Translations under genes and position numbers: made by a program
Part shown: one piece after another, positions 10,937-19,979 of the stretch
How the letters are laid out: each line of letters opens with the position of its first letter
How positions within the stretch are numbered: position 1 is the stretch's first letter
The notes under the pieces: generated by a model
Told to the model about the DNA's origin: nothing
Databases searched by the model: none
What the model saw: only the letters and a program-made list of their open reading frames with translations
DNA from: Atlantibacter subterraneus
Lineage (GTDB): Bacteria > Pseudomonadota > Gammaproteobacteria > Enterobacterales > Enterobacteriaceae
Direction of reading: 5' to 3'
Assembly: GCF_007570865.1 (NCBI RefSeq)
Contig: NZ_VLPS01000007.1
Location: 62,001-126,000, forward strand
Length of the DNA: 64,000 bases

Positions 10937-12280
10937 ATGTCTGCCAATCATGCTGCATTCAATATCATTTTCCGTTTTGTTGAAAACTATATCAGTCCCG
11001 TTGCTGTGCGCATTTCTTCCCAGCGCCACGTCATGGCTATTCGCGATGGCTTTATTTCCGCAATGCCGTTTATGATCGTGGGGTCATTTCTACTGGTTTT
11101 TGCGTATCCGCCATTTTCACCGGATACCACCTGGGGCTTTGCCCGCAGTTGGCTGGCGCTGGCGAAACAGTTCGAAGGGCAGATCCTGTCGCCGTTTGAT
11201 ATGACCATGGGGATCATGTCGATTTACATCTGCGTGGCCATCGCCTACAACCTCGGCAAACACTATATGAAGAGCCATCAGCTCGATCCCTTTATGGGTG
11301 CCATGCTGTCGCTGATGGCGTTTTTGCTGGTGGCAGCCCCGAAGACCAAAGGCGCGCTGCCTGGGGATAGCCTTGGCGGTACCGGCATTTTTACTGCAAT
11401 TCTGGTGGCGATTTACTGCGTTGAAATGATGCGCTTTTTGAAAGCGCACAATATCGGCATCCGTTTGCCGGATCAGGTGCCGCCGATGATCAAAAACTCA
11501 TTTGATTTGCTGATCCCGGTGCTGGTGGTGGTGCTGACCCTTTACCCGCTCAGCCTGCTGATCCAGTCACAGTTCGATATGCTGATCCCGCAGGCGATTA
11601 TGTCGATATTCAAACCGCTGGTTGCTGCGGCGGATTCGTTACCGGCAATTTTGCTGGCGGTGCTGATCGGCCATCTGCTGTGGTTCGCGGGCATTCATGG
11701 CGCGGCAATCGTCTCCGGGATGCTGCAAATGTTCTGGCTGACCAACCTTGCTGCTAACCAGGCGGCGCTGGCGCAGGGTGCGCCGCTGCCCCATATCTTT
11801 ATGGAGGCTTTCTGGACCTTTTTTATCGTGGTTGGCGGTTCGGGCGCGACAATGGGGCTGGTGATTTGCTATCTGAGAAGCCGCTCGGCGCACTTGCGGG
11901 CGATTGGCCGACTGAGCGTGGTGCCCAGCATGTTCAACATCAACGAACCGGTGATCTTCGGTACGCCTATCGTGATGAACCCGGTGTTTTTCATCCCGTT
12001 CCTGCTGGCACCGATGGTTAATGCGGTGCTCGCCTGGGCCGCCATGAAATTCGATCTGATTAGCCGGGTGATTTCCGTGGTGCCCTGGACTGCGCCAGCG
12101 CCGATTGGTGGAGCATGGGCGCTGGGTTGGGATTTTCGTGCGGCGCTGCTGGTTATCGTGCTGGCGGTCGTGTCTGCCATCATCTATTACCCGTTTTTCA
12201 AAGTGTATGAAAAACAGCTGCTGGCGCAGGAAGCGGCAGAAAGCCTGGCGCAGGAGTCTGATAACCAGCAGGTGGCGTAA
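10937..12280 (+). CDS. PTS system lactose/cellobiose-type EIIC permease, without EIIA or EIIB
   Basis: The 447-residue protein has about ten membrane helices and the hallmark sites of the Lac/Chb family: the substrate-binding histidine in WFAGIHGAAI and the glutamate loop NINEPVIFGTPIV. It would carry a beta-glucoside or chitobiose-like sugar across the inner membrane. No EIIA, EIIB or glycosidase gene is adjacent, so it must borrow phosphotransfer partners from another operon or work atypically. The ATG at 10937 follows AGGAG. The gene is an insertion relative to the E. coli order bglJ-fhuF. Confidence 0.85.
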   Translation: MSANHAAFNIIFRFVENYISPVAVRISSQRHVMAIRDGFISAMPFMIVGSFLLVFAYPPFSPDTTWGFARSWLALAKQFEGQILSPFDMTMGIMSIYICVAIAYNLGKHYMKSHQLDPFMGAMLSLMAFLLVAAPKTKGALPGDSLGGTGIFTAILVAIYCVEMMRFLKAHNIGIRLPDQVPPMIKNSFDLLIPVLVVVLTLYPLSLLIQSQFDMLIPQAIMSIFKPLVAAADSLPAILLAVLIGHLLWFAGIHGAAIVSGMLQMFWLTNLAANQAALAQGAPLPHIFMEAFWTFFIVVGGSGATMGLVICYLRSRSAHLRAIGRLSVVPSMFNINEPVIFGTPIVMNPVFFIPFLLAPMVNAVLAWAAMKFDLISRVISVVPWTAPAPIGGAWALGWDFRAALLVIVLAVVSAIIYYPFFKVYEKQLLAQEAAESLAQESDNQQVA

Positions 12281-12288
12281 TAATGCGC

Positions 12289-13077
12289 TTACTTAAGCGT
12301 GCAGTCGCCGCACTGCTGAACGCCTGGCAGGCGATTGCGCTGGCAGCAGGTGCGGCGAACCAGTAAACCTTCACGCGGTACCACAGTGCGATAAAGCGGG
12401 TTGTCGCGTCCATCCAGACGCGTTTTTTCAAAGAAGCAGGCCTGGCGTAATTGTTGCCAGGCGGCTTCGCCCAGGCGCGGCTTTAATTCGCCCAGGAACC
12501 AGTTGATCAGATAACCGGTATTGCCCCAGATCAGGCGTCCGTTGATATCGCCGCTCTCTTCCAGCGCATCGACCACCGGCATCAGCACGTCGCCCACCAG
12601 ATACTCCATCCGCTCGCGCAGGCTGTAGTTTGTCAGCTCGGGATGCGGGTAAACATCAATCCAGAATGACTCCACCCGGCCCGTTTCATGAAAGCGCGCC
12701 CGGATGACGTCCGGAGAAAGGCGCAGGCCTTGCGGATGCGTCAGCACAATCGCCATCAATGCAGGCGTGAGCAGGCCCACATACCACTGTGCCCACAGCG
12801 ATTTCAGCGGCTTTACTTCCCGAGCCTGCTCTGCATGTTGAGCATAAATATGATCGCCGTAGGTCGCCATCAGCGCGTTCAGCGTCTCAGGTTGCGCCCA
12901 GTGCGCAAGCGTCAGCGCAGTGATGGGCGTCGGCTCATCAAACTTTACGGTGTCGAGTAAATGGGGATGGTGCTCGCGCAGGGCGTGACGAAGTGCGTCC
13001 GCCAGCGCGACCGTATTGTTAAACGGGGCAGGTGACGCAACGGCAGGGCGATGTCGCTGAGGCGAGAGGTAAGCCAT
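12289..13077 (-). CDS. fhuF: ferric siderophore reductase FhuF
   Basis: FhuF is a cytoplasmic [2Fe-2S] protein that reduces iron in hydroxamate siderophores after uptake. This copy has 262 residues, identical in length to E. coli FhuF, and ends with the unusual cluster motif: two adjacent cysteines in RRTCCQRNRLPG followed by CGDC near the C terminus. A Fur-type site lies about 24 bases upstream of the start, as expected for an iron-repressed gene. It converges with the PTS permease gene. Confidence 0.94.
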   Translation of the reverse strand: MAYLSPQRHRPAVASPAPFNNTVALADALRHALREHHPHLLDTVKFDEPTPITALTLAHWAQPETLNALMATYGDHIYAQHAEQAREVKPLKSLWAQWYVGLLTPALMAIVLTHPQGLRLSPDVIRARFHETGRVESFWIDVYPHPELTNYSLRERMEYLVGDVLMPVVDALEESGDINGRLIWGNTGYLINWFLGELKPRLGEAAWQQLRQACFFEKTRLDGRDNPLYRTVVPREGLLVRRTCCQRNRLPGVQQCGDCTLK

Positions 13078-13100
13078 AGGCACTGAACAGCAAATCTAAA

Positions 13101-13115
13101 TGATAATGATTGCCA
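13101..13115 (-). promoter_or_regulatory. candidate Fur box upstream of fhuF
   Basis: TGATAATGATTGCCA matches the 7-1-7 Fur consensus (TGATAAT-N-ATTATCA) at 7/7 and 5/7 positions. Its place just upstream of fhuF, a Fur-repressed gene in E. coli, supports the call. Confidence 0.7.
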
Positions 13116-13157
13116 ATCCTAACGATGGGTTTAACCGATGGCAAGCGGATTCATCGG

Positions 13158-14225
13158 TTACTGTTCAGTTTCCATCTCTTCGCTGGTGAGAATGTGATTG
13201 CGCCCCAGATGCTTGGCTTTATACAGGGCCTTATCCGCCAGCTTAAAAGCATCGTTAAAATTCCGTTCATGCATCGGTGCCAGACCAATGCTAATGGTCA
13301 CGTTGGTGGCGACCTCGGCGTTAAAACGGTGGGGGATGCGCAAATCAAATACCCGCTGGCGTATCCGCTCTGCGGTTTTGCGCGCCATCTCCAAATCGGT
13401 ATTGGTCAACAGCACCAGAAACTCTTCTCCGCCAAAACGCGCCACGATATCCCGCGAACGCACCGCATCGCGAATCGCTGCCGACACGCGGGCCAGCGCC
13501 TGGTCGCCCATCATATGGCCGTAATGGTCGTTGTAAGCTTTAAAGTGGTCGATATCTAGCACCACCACCACGTTACGTTCAGACCCTAACGCAAACAGGT
13601 TCTCCAGCCGGTTCTGAAAGCCGCGCCGGTTATACAGCCCGGTTAACGGGTCGACCATGCTCAAATCGGTGAGCGTTTTTTTCTCTTCCATCAGCTTAAA
13701 CATCAGGCCCTGAGCGAAGGCGTCGTTGCGCTTCTGAATCAGATGCTGGATCACAATGCCCACCATCGGCAGCGCAACGGCGTAGAGCATCCGGATGGTG
13801 TGTTGCCCCTGATCCAGCCACAGTACCGTCAGGATCACCGGCAGGCAGTGGCAGATAAACGCTTTAAGGTTATTAATAAATGCCAGTGCGCCGACGAACA
13901 GCACGCTCATTAGCGCAATGATCAGATAGGACGATTCATGCTGGGGAATATGGGGCTGTTTAAGATAAATATGCCAGGCCCAGAGCAAGCCGAAGAGCAG
14001 GGAGATGAGATTCAGACTAATGGTACGTGCCTGGCTAACCCAGCGCCATATCAACAACCCGATACTGAGCGTCAGTATGCTCACCAGCGGCACGGTAATC
14101 ATCTTTACGCGGAACAATGGGCTCAGCATGCTAAATAATGCCGACAACGCATTAAGAAACAGAAACAGGCGTAATGAGAGTTGGTACTTCTCTTGAAGTA
14201 GCGATCGCCAGGTTTGAGACGTCAT
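13158..14225 (-). CDS. membrane-bound diguanylate cyclase (GGDEF domain)
   Basis: The 355-residue protein has about six N-terminal membrane helices (residues 15-165), a short coiled linker and a C-terminal GGDEF domain that makes cyclic di-GMP from two GTP. The catalytic motif is GGEEF, preceded by the substrate-binding segment VVLDIDHFKAYNDHYGH. An intact inhibitory site, RSRD, lies five residues before GGEEF, so product feedback is expected. The N-terminal part resembles MASE-type sensory modules but I cannot assign a ligand. E. coli has no cyclase at this position, between fhuF and yjjZ. Confidence 0.88.
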   Translation of the reverse strand: MTSQTWRSLLQEKYQLSLRLFLFLNALSALFSMLSPLFRVKMITVPLVSILTLSIGLLIWRWVSQARTISLNLISLLFGLLWAWHIYLKQPHIPQHESSYLIIALMSVLFVGALAFINNLKAFICHCLPVILTVLWLDQGQHTIRMLYAVALPMVGIVIQHLIQKRNDAFAQGLMFKLMEEKKTLTDLSMVDPLTGLYNRRGFQNRLENLFALGSERNVVVVLDIDHFKAYNDHYGHMMGDQALARVSAAIRDAVRSRDIVARFGGEEFLVLLTNTDLEMARKTAERIRQRVFDLRIPHRFNAEVATNVTISIGLAPMHERNFNDAFKLADKALYKAKHLGRNHILTSEEMETEQ

Positions 14226-14413
14226 ATCTAAGTCGTTGTTTACACGCGCTATGTCAGGTTGAGGGGAGATAAAGGCTAACAGGCGGAATGTAGGTCATGA
14301 TCGAGCCAGAATTAATGATCTTTATCAATTTGCTCAATCTATCACCTTCATCAATTCGTGTCATTAATTGCCCGTAAAACTCAACGTTCACTTAACAAAC
14401 GAAGGGTTGCAAA

Positions 14414-14445
14414 TGAGAATTTATATCATATGATATAATTTATCA
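14414..14445 (+). promoter_or_regulatory. palindromic operator overlapping the -10 region of yjjZ, Fur-like
   Basis: TTATATCATATGATATAA (14421-14438) is a perfect 18-bp palindrome that contains a TATAAT -10 candidate at 14434-14439. Two overlapping 7-1-7 Fur-like sites can be read across it: 14414-14428 (6/7 and 5/7 matches) and 14431-14445 (5/7 and 6/7). A repressor bound here would block the promoter of the small gene at 14481. Confidence 0.55.
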
Positions 14446-14480
14446 TTATCGGTTGAGTTATCAGTGAAAGAGGCGTAGCC

Positions 14481-14717
14481 ATGTTGCAAAAAGCGCTGGA
14501 GAGTGGATGGGGCATCGTGCTGCCGGGCGTCGTCGTTACCGTGCTGGCGTTTAGCGGTTTAACCTTTGAACAGTGGCGGGGCGTGGTCGTACTGGCGTTG
14601 CTGGCGACATCGGGCATGCTTTATCACAAGCGGCTGCGTCATTTTGTGCTGTTGCCGTCATGCATAGCATTAACCAGCGGACTGATGCTGATAGCGTTAA
14701 ATTTGCGGTGGTTTTGA
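14481..14717 (+). CDS. yjjZ: small membrane protein, YjjZ/DUF1435 family
   Basis: This 78-residue protein has two or three hydrophobic helices (about residues 10-30, 34-48 and 55-75) separated by short basic loops (YHKRLRHF). The position between fhuF and the leucine tRNAs is that of E. coli yjjZ, an iron-responsive gene of unknown function. The palindromic Fur-like site upstream fits that regulation. I assign the family from position, size and general sequence, not from a catalytic motif. Confidence 0.65.
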   Translation: MLQKALESGWGIVLPGVVVTVLAFSGLTFEQWRGVVVLALLATSGMLYHKRLRHFVLLPSCIALTSGLMLIALNLRWF

Positions 14718-14749
14718 AGCAGGGAAGCCAGACAAGAGGGAGTAAAGCG

Positions 14750-14836
14750 TGGTGCGAAGAGAGGGACTTGAACCCTCACGCCCGTTAAGGCACTAACACC
14801 TGAAGCTAGCGCGTCTACCAATTCCGCCACCTTCGC
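14750..14836 (-). tRNA. tRNA-Leu (anticodon CAG), copy 1
   Basis: The 87-base gene on the minus strand runs from GCGAAGGTGGCGGAATTGG to an encoded CCA. It has the anticodon loop TTCAGGT and a long type-II variable arm. Its variable arm stem is GCC/GGC, whereas the other two copies have GTC/GAC. It is the last of three tandem copies (leuQPV equivalents). Confidence 0.97.
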
Positions 14837-14866
14837 ACAGGGTAAAGATAAATATCGTCATCGCAT

Positions 14867-14953
14867 TGGTGCGAAGAGAGGGACTTGAACCCTCACGTCC
14901 GTTAAGACACTAACACCTGAAGCTAGCGCGTCTACCAATTCCGCCACCTTCGC
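14867..14953 (-). tRNA. tRNA-Leu (anticodon CAG), copy 2
   Basis: The 87-base minus-strand gene has the same acceptor, D and anticodon arms as its neighbours, an encoded CCA and variable arm stem GTC/GAC. It lies 30 bases from copy 1 and 29 bases from copy 3. Confidence 0.97.
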
Positions 14954-14982
14954 GCAGTGCGAACGATATTTTGCGTGGTTGT

Positions 14983-15069
14983 TGGTGCGAAGAGAGGGAC
15001 TTGAACCCTCACGTCCGTTAAGACACTAACACCTGAAGCTAGCGCGTCTACCAATTCCGCCACCTTCGC
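14983..15069 (-). tRNA. tRNA-Leu (anticodon CAG), copy 3
   Basis: The 87-base minus-strand gene is the promoter-proximal member of the tandem array and appears identical to copy 2 in its mature part, with encoded CCA. The three copies match the leuQPV cluster that lies between yjjZ and rsmC in E. coli. Confidence 0.97.
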
Positions 15070-15191
15070 GTACCAGCAATACCGAGAAGTATTGCAACCA
15101 CGGAGGCGCATTCTAGATGTTTTCTGAGCGTCGTCAACAGTTAATTTGGTGTCGCTTTCCTGATTGGCTTAAAAAGCGACACCCGTCAGGT

Positions 15192-16223
15192 TTAGCGCTT
15201 CTTCGCGCCACGGCCCATTACGGCGCGATAGACCTTAAAGCGCCCGGTTTGCGCCAGCACTTCATGGTTGCCGAACGCCTCATCCAGCACGTTCGGATAG
15301 GGCAGGAAGGCGTTAGCCACAATGCGCAACTCACCACCGATATTCAGATGGCGTACCGCGCCGCGGATCAGCTGCTGTGCCGCGTCAAGGCTGGTTTGCA
15401 TCCCATCGTGGAACGGCGGGTTAGAGATGATCATATCGAAGCGGCCATTCACATCGGAATAAACGTTGCTGGCAAACACCTGGCCTTCCATCTGGTTAGC
15501 CGCCAGCGTTGCCTTCGCGGCTTCGACTGCCGAGGCACCCACATCGGTCAGTGTTAAACGCACTTTCGGCGAATGGCTGGCCAGCATCACCGACAGCACG
15601 CCTGCGCCGCAACCTACATCCAGCACTTTGCCTTTGGTGTGCGGCGTAAAGGTGGAGAGCAGCAACTGGCTGCCGACATCCAGCCCATCGCGGCTGAACA
15701 CGCCCGGCATTGTTTTGATGGTCAGCCCATCAAGCTGATACTCACCCCACCACGCGTCAGCATCGAAGGTCGGCTGTTTTTCCAGACGGCCATGGTACAG
15801 CCCGCAACGGCGCGCGCTGTCGATTTTATTCAGCGGGCACACCGTCTCCAGCATTTGTTCGGCGCTGCGCACGCCGCTGCGGTTTTCGCCCACCACGAAC
15901 ACGTCGCAGCCGACCGGCATCAGCGACAGCAGATTCATCAGCTGGAACTGCGCTTCCGGCTTATTCTTCGGCCAGTAGTAGATCAGGGTATCGCTGTCAG
16001 CGATAAAATCGGCATCCACGGTCAGGCCGTACTGCGCCTTGTCGCCCATCGTCTGGGAGAGCGTCTGCCAGTGGTGATAAAATTGCGTGAAAGCGCGACT
16101 GGCTGCGGTTTCAAACCGGGCGGGCAGGTCGTCCTGAAGATCTCCGGCGAACAGCACGCGGCTTTCGGCAAAATCATCACTGTGGCGCAGCAAGACTTCG
16201 CTTGCCGGGGTAAAAGCAGACAT
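15192..16223 (-). CDS. rsmC: 16S rRNA m2G1207 methyltransferase RsmC
   Basis: RsmC methylates G1207 of 16S rRNA in the small subunit using S-adenosylmethionine. The 343 residues (same as E. coli) comprise an N-terminal degenerate methyltransferase-like domain and a C-terminal catalytic domain with the SAM-binding motif [13 protein letters not shown] and the target-binding motif NPPFHDG. It is transcribed away from holD. Confidence 0.96.
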   Translation of the reverse strand: MSAFTPASEVLLRHSDDFAESRVLFAGDLQDDLPARFETAASRAFTQFYHHWQTLSQTMGDKAQYGLTVDADFIADSDTLIYYWPKNKPEAQFQLMNLLSLMPVGCDVFVVGENRSGVRSAEQMLETVCPLNKIDSARRCGLYHGRLEKQPTFDADAWWGEYQLDGLTIKTMPGVFSRDGLDVGSQLLLSTFTPHTKGKVLDVGCGAGVLSVMLASHSPKVRLTLTDVGASAVEAAKATLAANQMEGQVFASNVYSDVNGRFDMIISNPPFHDGMQTSLDAAQQLIRGAVRHLNIGGELRIVANAFLPYPNVLDEAFGNHEVLAQTGRFKVYRAVMGRGAKKR

Positions 16224-16349
16224 GAAACTCTCCTGTATAAACGTAGGCGGCGATTATAACCCTGACCCGCTTCCGGCTGCACCTTTGTTGGCGCAGGCGG
16301 CGTGGATTTGCTATATTTGCGCCCTTCCGGCAATAAGGCAGGCTTTGCG

Positions 16350-16763
16350 ATGACATCCCGACGCGACTGGCAATTACAGCAACTGGGCATCACCCAGTGG
16401 GTGCTGCGTCGCCCGACGGCATTGCAGGGCGAAATCGCCATCTCGCTGCCCGCCCATATTCGTCTGGTGATGGTGGCGCAGACGCTTCCGGCGTTAACCT
16501 CGCCGCTGATCCGCGATCTGCTGCTGGCCCTTGGCATCAGCCCCGATCGGGTTCTGGCGCTCACCCCTGATCGGGTGGAAATGCTGCCGCCTGACAGCCA
16601 TTGCGTAAGCCTGTGGCTGGGCGTGGAGCCGTTGACGTCGCTGGCAGGCACGGCGCTACGCACCCAAACGCTGGATGAACTGCGTGCAGATCCCGCGGCG
16701 CGCGCCGCATTATGGCAACACATTTGCGAACATGAACACGATCTCTTTACTCACGAGCAGTGA
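16350..16763 (+). CDS. holD: DNA polymerase III psi subunit
   Basis: HolD (137 residues, same as E. coli) links the clamp loader to the chi subunit, which contacts SSB at the replication fork. The N terminus MTSRRDWQLQQLGIT, which inserts into the clamp-loader collar, is conserved. The ATG at 16350 gives the family length. The 3' end overlaps rimI by 32 bases, as in E. coli. Confidence 0.95.
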   Translation: MTSRRDWQLQQLGITQWVLRRPTALQGEIAISLPAHIRLVMVAQTLPALTSPLIRDLLLALGISPDRVLALTPDRVEMLPPDSHCVSLWLGVEPLTSLAGTALRTQTLDELRADPAARAALWQHICEHEHDLFTHEQ

Positions 16764-17175
16764 CCTCGACCGGGCATTTGCCATTGAACAGCGCGCCCAC
16801 GCGTTCCCCTGGAGTCAAAAAACCTTTGCCAGCAACCAGGGCGAGCGTTACCTCAATTTTCGGCTGGATGTGGCGGACCAGATGGCCGCATTTGCCATTA
16901 CCCAGGTGGTGCTGGATGAAGCGACGCTGTTCAATATTGCCGTCGATCCGGCGTATCAACGCCGTGGGCTGGGGCGAGCGCTGCTGGAGCATCTGATTCG
17001 CGAACTGGAACAGCGTGACGTGTTTACGCTCTGGCTGGAGGTCCGCGCCTCTAACGCCGCCGCTATCGCGCTCTATGAGAGCCTCGGCTTTAACGAAGCG
17101 ACAATACGCCGCAATTACTACCCCACTGCGGATGGCCGTGAAGACGCTATTATCATGGCCCTGCCATTGGGTTGA
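16732..17175 (+). CDS. rimI: ribosomal protein S18-alanine N-acetyltransferase
   Basis: RimI acetylates the N-terminal alanine of ribosomal protein S18. The 147 residues form a GNAT fold with the acetyl-CoA loop QRRGLGRALL and the tail ALYESLGFNEATIRRNYY. The start at 16732 lies within the end of holD, and MNTISLLTSSDLDRA aligns with the E. coli N terminus. Confidence 0.95.
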   Translation: MNTISLLTSSDLDRAFAIEQRAHAFPWSQKTFASNQGERYLNFRLDVADQMAAFAITQVVLDEATLFNIAVDPAYQRRGLGRALLEHLIRELEQRDVFTLWLEVRASNAAAIALYESLGFNEATIRRNYYPTADGREDAIIMALPLG

Positions 17176-17199
17176 TAACACAACAAGACAGGTGATGTG

Positions 17200-17877
17200 A
17201 TGAACTGGGACTGGATACTGTTTGATGCTGACGAAACGCTGTTTACTTTTGACTCGTTCGGCGGTTTACAGCGGATGTTTCTCGACTACAGCGTGACGTT
17301 TACTGCTGAAGATTTCCAGGATTACCAGGCCATCAATAAGCCGTTGTGGGTCGATTACCAGAACGGGGCGATTACCGCGCTGCAGCTGCAACATAACCGT
17401 TTTCAAAGCTGGTCCGATCGTTTAAACGTCACCCCAGGCACATTGAATGACGCCTTCCTGAACGCAATGGCGGAAATCTGCGCCCCGCTGCCGGGCGCGG
17501 TATCCTTGCTTAACGCCCTGAAAGGCAAAGTGAAACTGGGTATCATCACCAACGGTTTTACCGCGTTGCAGGAAATTCGCCTGGAGCGCACCGGCCTGCG
17601 CGACTATTTTGATTTACTAGTGATTTCCGAGCAGGTTGGCGTAGCCAAACCCGATGCGCGGATCTTCGATTATGCTTTTGAGAAAATGGGCAACCCGCCG
17701 CGCTCGCACGTATTAATGGTGGGCGATACGCCGGAATCCGATATTCTGGGCGGCATCAATGCCGGGCTGGCGACCTGCTGGCTGAGCTCAAGCGGACGCA
17801 CCTTGCCGCCAGAGATCAAGCCCACCTGGCAGGTTTCGTCGTTAAGTGAACTGGAGCAGCTGTTGTGTAAACACTAA
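17200..17877 (+). CDS. yjjG: pyrimidine 5'-nucleotidase YjjG (HAD family)
   Basis: YjjG dephosphorylates non-canonical and canonical pyrimidine nucleoside monophosphates, a house-cleaning role. The 225 residues carry the HAD motifs: nucleophile in [15 protein letters not shown], and the acidic motif [12 protein letters not shown]. The ATG at 17200 follows an in-frame GTG (17197); the ATG gives the E. coli length. It lies 24 bases after rimI and probably shares its transcript. Confidence 0.94.
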   Translation: MNWDWILFDADETLFTFDSFGGLQRMFLDYSVTFTAEDFQDYQAINKPLWVDYQNGAITALQLQHNRFQSWSDRLNVTPGTLNDAFLNAMAEICAPLPGAVSLLNALKGKVKLGIITNGFTALQEIRLERTGLRDYFDLLVISEQVGVAKPDARIFDYAFEKMGNPPRSHVLMVGDTPESDILGGINAGLATCWLSSSGRTLPPEIKPTWQVSSLSELEQLLCKH

Positions 17878-17973
17878 ACACTGATTGTCTGAGATTACCA
17901 GCCAGGTAAAATAGCCGCATTTTCGATTTCCAGTCGCATGGCCTGCCCATGCCCTTATGAAGAAGATTTAATT

Positions 17974-19563
17974 ATGACGTTGTCTCCTTATTTGCAAGAG
18001 GTGGCCAAGCGCCGCACTTTTGCCATCATCTCGCACCCGGATGCCGGTAAAACCACCATCACTGAAAAGGTGCTGCTGTTCGGACAGGCGATCCAGACCG
18101 CCGGTACGGTAAAAGGCCGCGGCTCCAACCAGCATGCGAAATCCGACTGGATGGAGATGGAAAAGCAGCGTGGTATTTCTATTACCACCTCCGTGATGCA
18201 GTTTCCGTATCACGATTGCCTGGTGAACCTGCTGGACACCCCGGGCCACGAAGACTTCTCCGAAGATACCTACCGTACCCTGACGGCGGTGGACTGCTGT
18301 TTGATGGTTATCGACGCCGCCAAGGGCGTTGAAGATCGTACCCGCAAGCTGATGGAAGTTACCCGCCTGCGCGACACGCCGATCCTGACGTTTATGAACA
18401 AGCTGGACCGCGACATTCGCGACCCGATGGAGCTGCTGGATGAAGTCGAGCGCGAACTGAAAATCGCCTGCTCGCCGATCACCTGGCCTATCGGCTGCGG
18501 CAAACTGTTTAAAGGCGTCTATCACCTTTATAAAGATGAAACCTACCTCTACCAGACCGGTAAAGGCCACACCATCCAGGAAGTGCGCATTGTTAAAGGG
18601 TTGAACAACCCGGATCTCGATGCGGCGGTGGGTGAAGATCTGGCGGCGCAGCTGCGTGACGAACTGGAACTGGTGCAGGGCGCTTCGCACGAGTTCGACC
18701 GGGAGCTGTTCCTGAGCGGCGAAATCACCCCGGTCTTCTTCGGTACTGCGCTGGGCAACTTCGGTGTGGATCATATGCTGGACGGCCTGGTGGAGTGGGC
18801 GCCTGCGCCAATGCCGCGTAAAACCGACACCCGCGAAGTTGAAGCCCAGGAAGAGAAATTCTCCGGCTTCGTGTTTAAGATCCAGGCCAACATGGACCCG
18901 AAACACCGCGACCGCGTGGCGTTTATGCGCGTGGTGTCCGGCAAATACGAAAAGGGTATGAAGCTGCGCCAGGTGCGAATCGGCAAAGACGTGGTGATTT
19001 CCGACGCGCTGACCTTTATGGCGGGTGACCGTTCCCACGTGGAAGAAGCCTATCCGGGCGACATCATCGGTCTGCATAACCACGGCACCATTCAGATTGG
19101 CGATACCTTTACCCAGGGCGAAATGATGAAGTTCACCGGTATCCCGAACTTCGCGCCGGAACTGTTCCGCCGTATTCGTCTGCGCGATCCGCTCAAGCAA
19201 AAACAGCTGCTTAAGGGGCTGGTCCAGCTTTCCGAAGAGGGGGCGGTACAGGTGTTCCGTCCGATCGCCAACAACGATCTGATCGTGGGCGCGGTGGGTG
19301 TGCTGCAGTTTGACGTGGTCGTGGCGCGCCTGAAAAGCGAGTACAACGTTGAAGCGATTTACGAATCGGTCAACGTGGCGACCGCGCGTTGGGTGGAAAG
19401 CAACGACGTTAAGAAGTTCGAGGAGTTTAAGCGGAAGAACGAAGTTCAGCTGGCGCTGGATGGCGGCGATAACCTGACTTACATCGCGCCAACCATGGTT
19501 AACCTCAACCTGACGCAGGAACGCTACCCTGACGTCACGTTCCGTAAAACCCGCGAGCACTAA
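17974..19563 (+). CDS. prfC: peptide chain release factor 3
   Basis: RF3 is the GTPase that removes RF1/RF2 from the ribosome after peptide release. At 529 residues it has the E. coli length. G-motifs are SHPDAGKTT (G1), DTPGHED (G3) and NKLD (G4), followed by EF-Tu-like domain 2 and a C-terminal domain III. The ATG at 17974 is preferred to an upstream in-frame start because [14 protein letters not shown] matches the known N terminus. Confidence 0.97.
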   Translation: MTLSPYLQEVAKRRTFAIISHPDAGKTTITEKVLLFGQAIQTAGTVKGRGSNQHAKSDWMEMEKQRGISITTSVMQFPYHDCLVNLLDTPGHEDFSEDTYRTLTAVDCCLMVIDAAKGVEDRTRKLMEVTRLRDTPILTFMNKLDRDIRDPMELLDEVERELKIACSPITWPIGCGKLFKGVYHLYKDETYLYQTGKGHTIQEVRIVKGLNNPDLDAAVGEDLAAQLRDELELVQGASHEFDRELFLSGEITPVFFGTALGNFGVDHMLDGLVEWAPAPMPRKTDTREVEAQEEKFSGFVFKIQANMDPKHRDRVAFMRVVSGKYEKGMKLRQVRIGKDVVISDALTFMAGDRSHVEEAYPGDIIGLHNHGTIQIGDTFTQGEMMKFTGIPNFAPELFRRIRLRDPLKQKQLLKGLVQLSEEGAVQVFRPIANNDLIVGAVGVLQFDVVVARLKSEYNVEAIYESVNVATARWVESNDVKKFEEFKRKNEVQLALDGGDNLTYIAPTMVNLNLTQERYPDVTFRKTREH

Positions 19564-19573
19564 TCCTCTCTCA

Positions 19574-19595
19574 GGACGCGGCACACGCCGCGTCC
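19574..19595 (+). terminator. hairpin after prfC
   Basis: GGACGCGG and CCGCGTCC form a perfect 8-bp stem with a 6-base loop 10 bases past the prfC stop. The nearest U-rich run begins some 15 bases further on, so it is a weak intrinsic terminator at best. Confidence 0.4.
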
Positions 19596-19979
19596 CGTCA
19601 CTTTCCCTGTCTTTTTAGTCCCTTGCGGATTGTTCTTAATTTCCTTCGTTTGCCGCCGGTTTGCTCATTTTTCGCGCAGTCAACCAGGCGTTTTCAAGAT
19701 TGTGATCTATATTTAACAAAGTGAAGAACAGATTGCCGGGTTAATGTGTCATCTAATTTAAGGTTTTTGACCGTTAATCCTGATATTGGTTTCAATCACG
19801 ATATTAAAAACTAAGAATGTCAATGAGATGTAATAAAGTAGTGAACAGGACTGTTTCTACTGTAATCCGTTGATTCTTAGTGGTTTAGCAACTGCCGAGA
19901 TGGCGTTGCCGTTTAAGGAGAGGCTACTCACTAAGTAGCTCAAGGCTCAAATTCTGAGCAAACCTACAGGAATGAATCG
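19596..19979 (+). promoter_or_regulatory. osmY promoter region and long leader
   Basis: No gene is visible here. The sequence TGTGATCTATATTTAACA at 19701-19718 closely resembles the E. coli osmY promoter as I recall it, with an extended CTATATT -10 element at 19707-19713 suited to the stationary-phase sigma factor RpoS. The leader to the osmY start would be roughly 260 bases. The TGTGA half-site overlapping the promoter would fit the reported repression of osmY by CRP. Confidence 0.55.

Noticed and set aside
17968-19584. Very long open frame on the minus strand opposite prfC
   Set aside because: It lies exactly antisense to a well conserved gene, its translation is His/Gln/Arg-rich without any fold, and it has no ribosome binding site; it is a codon-bias shadow.
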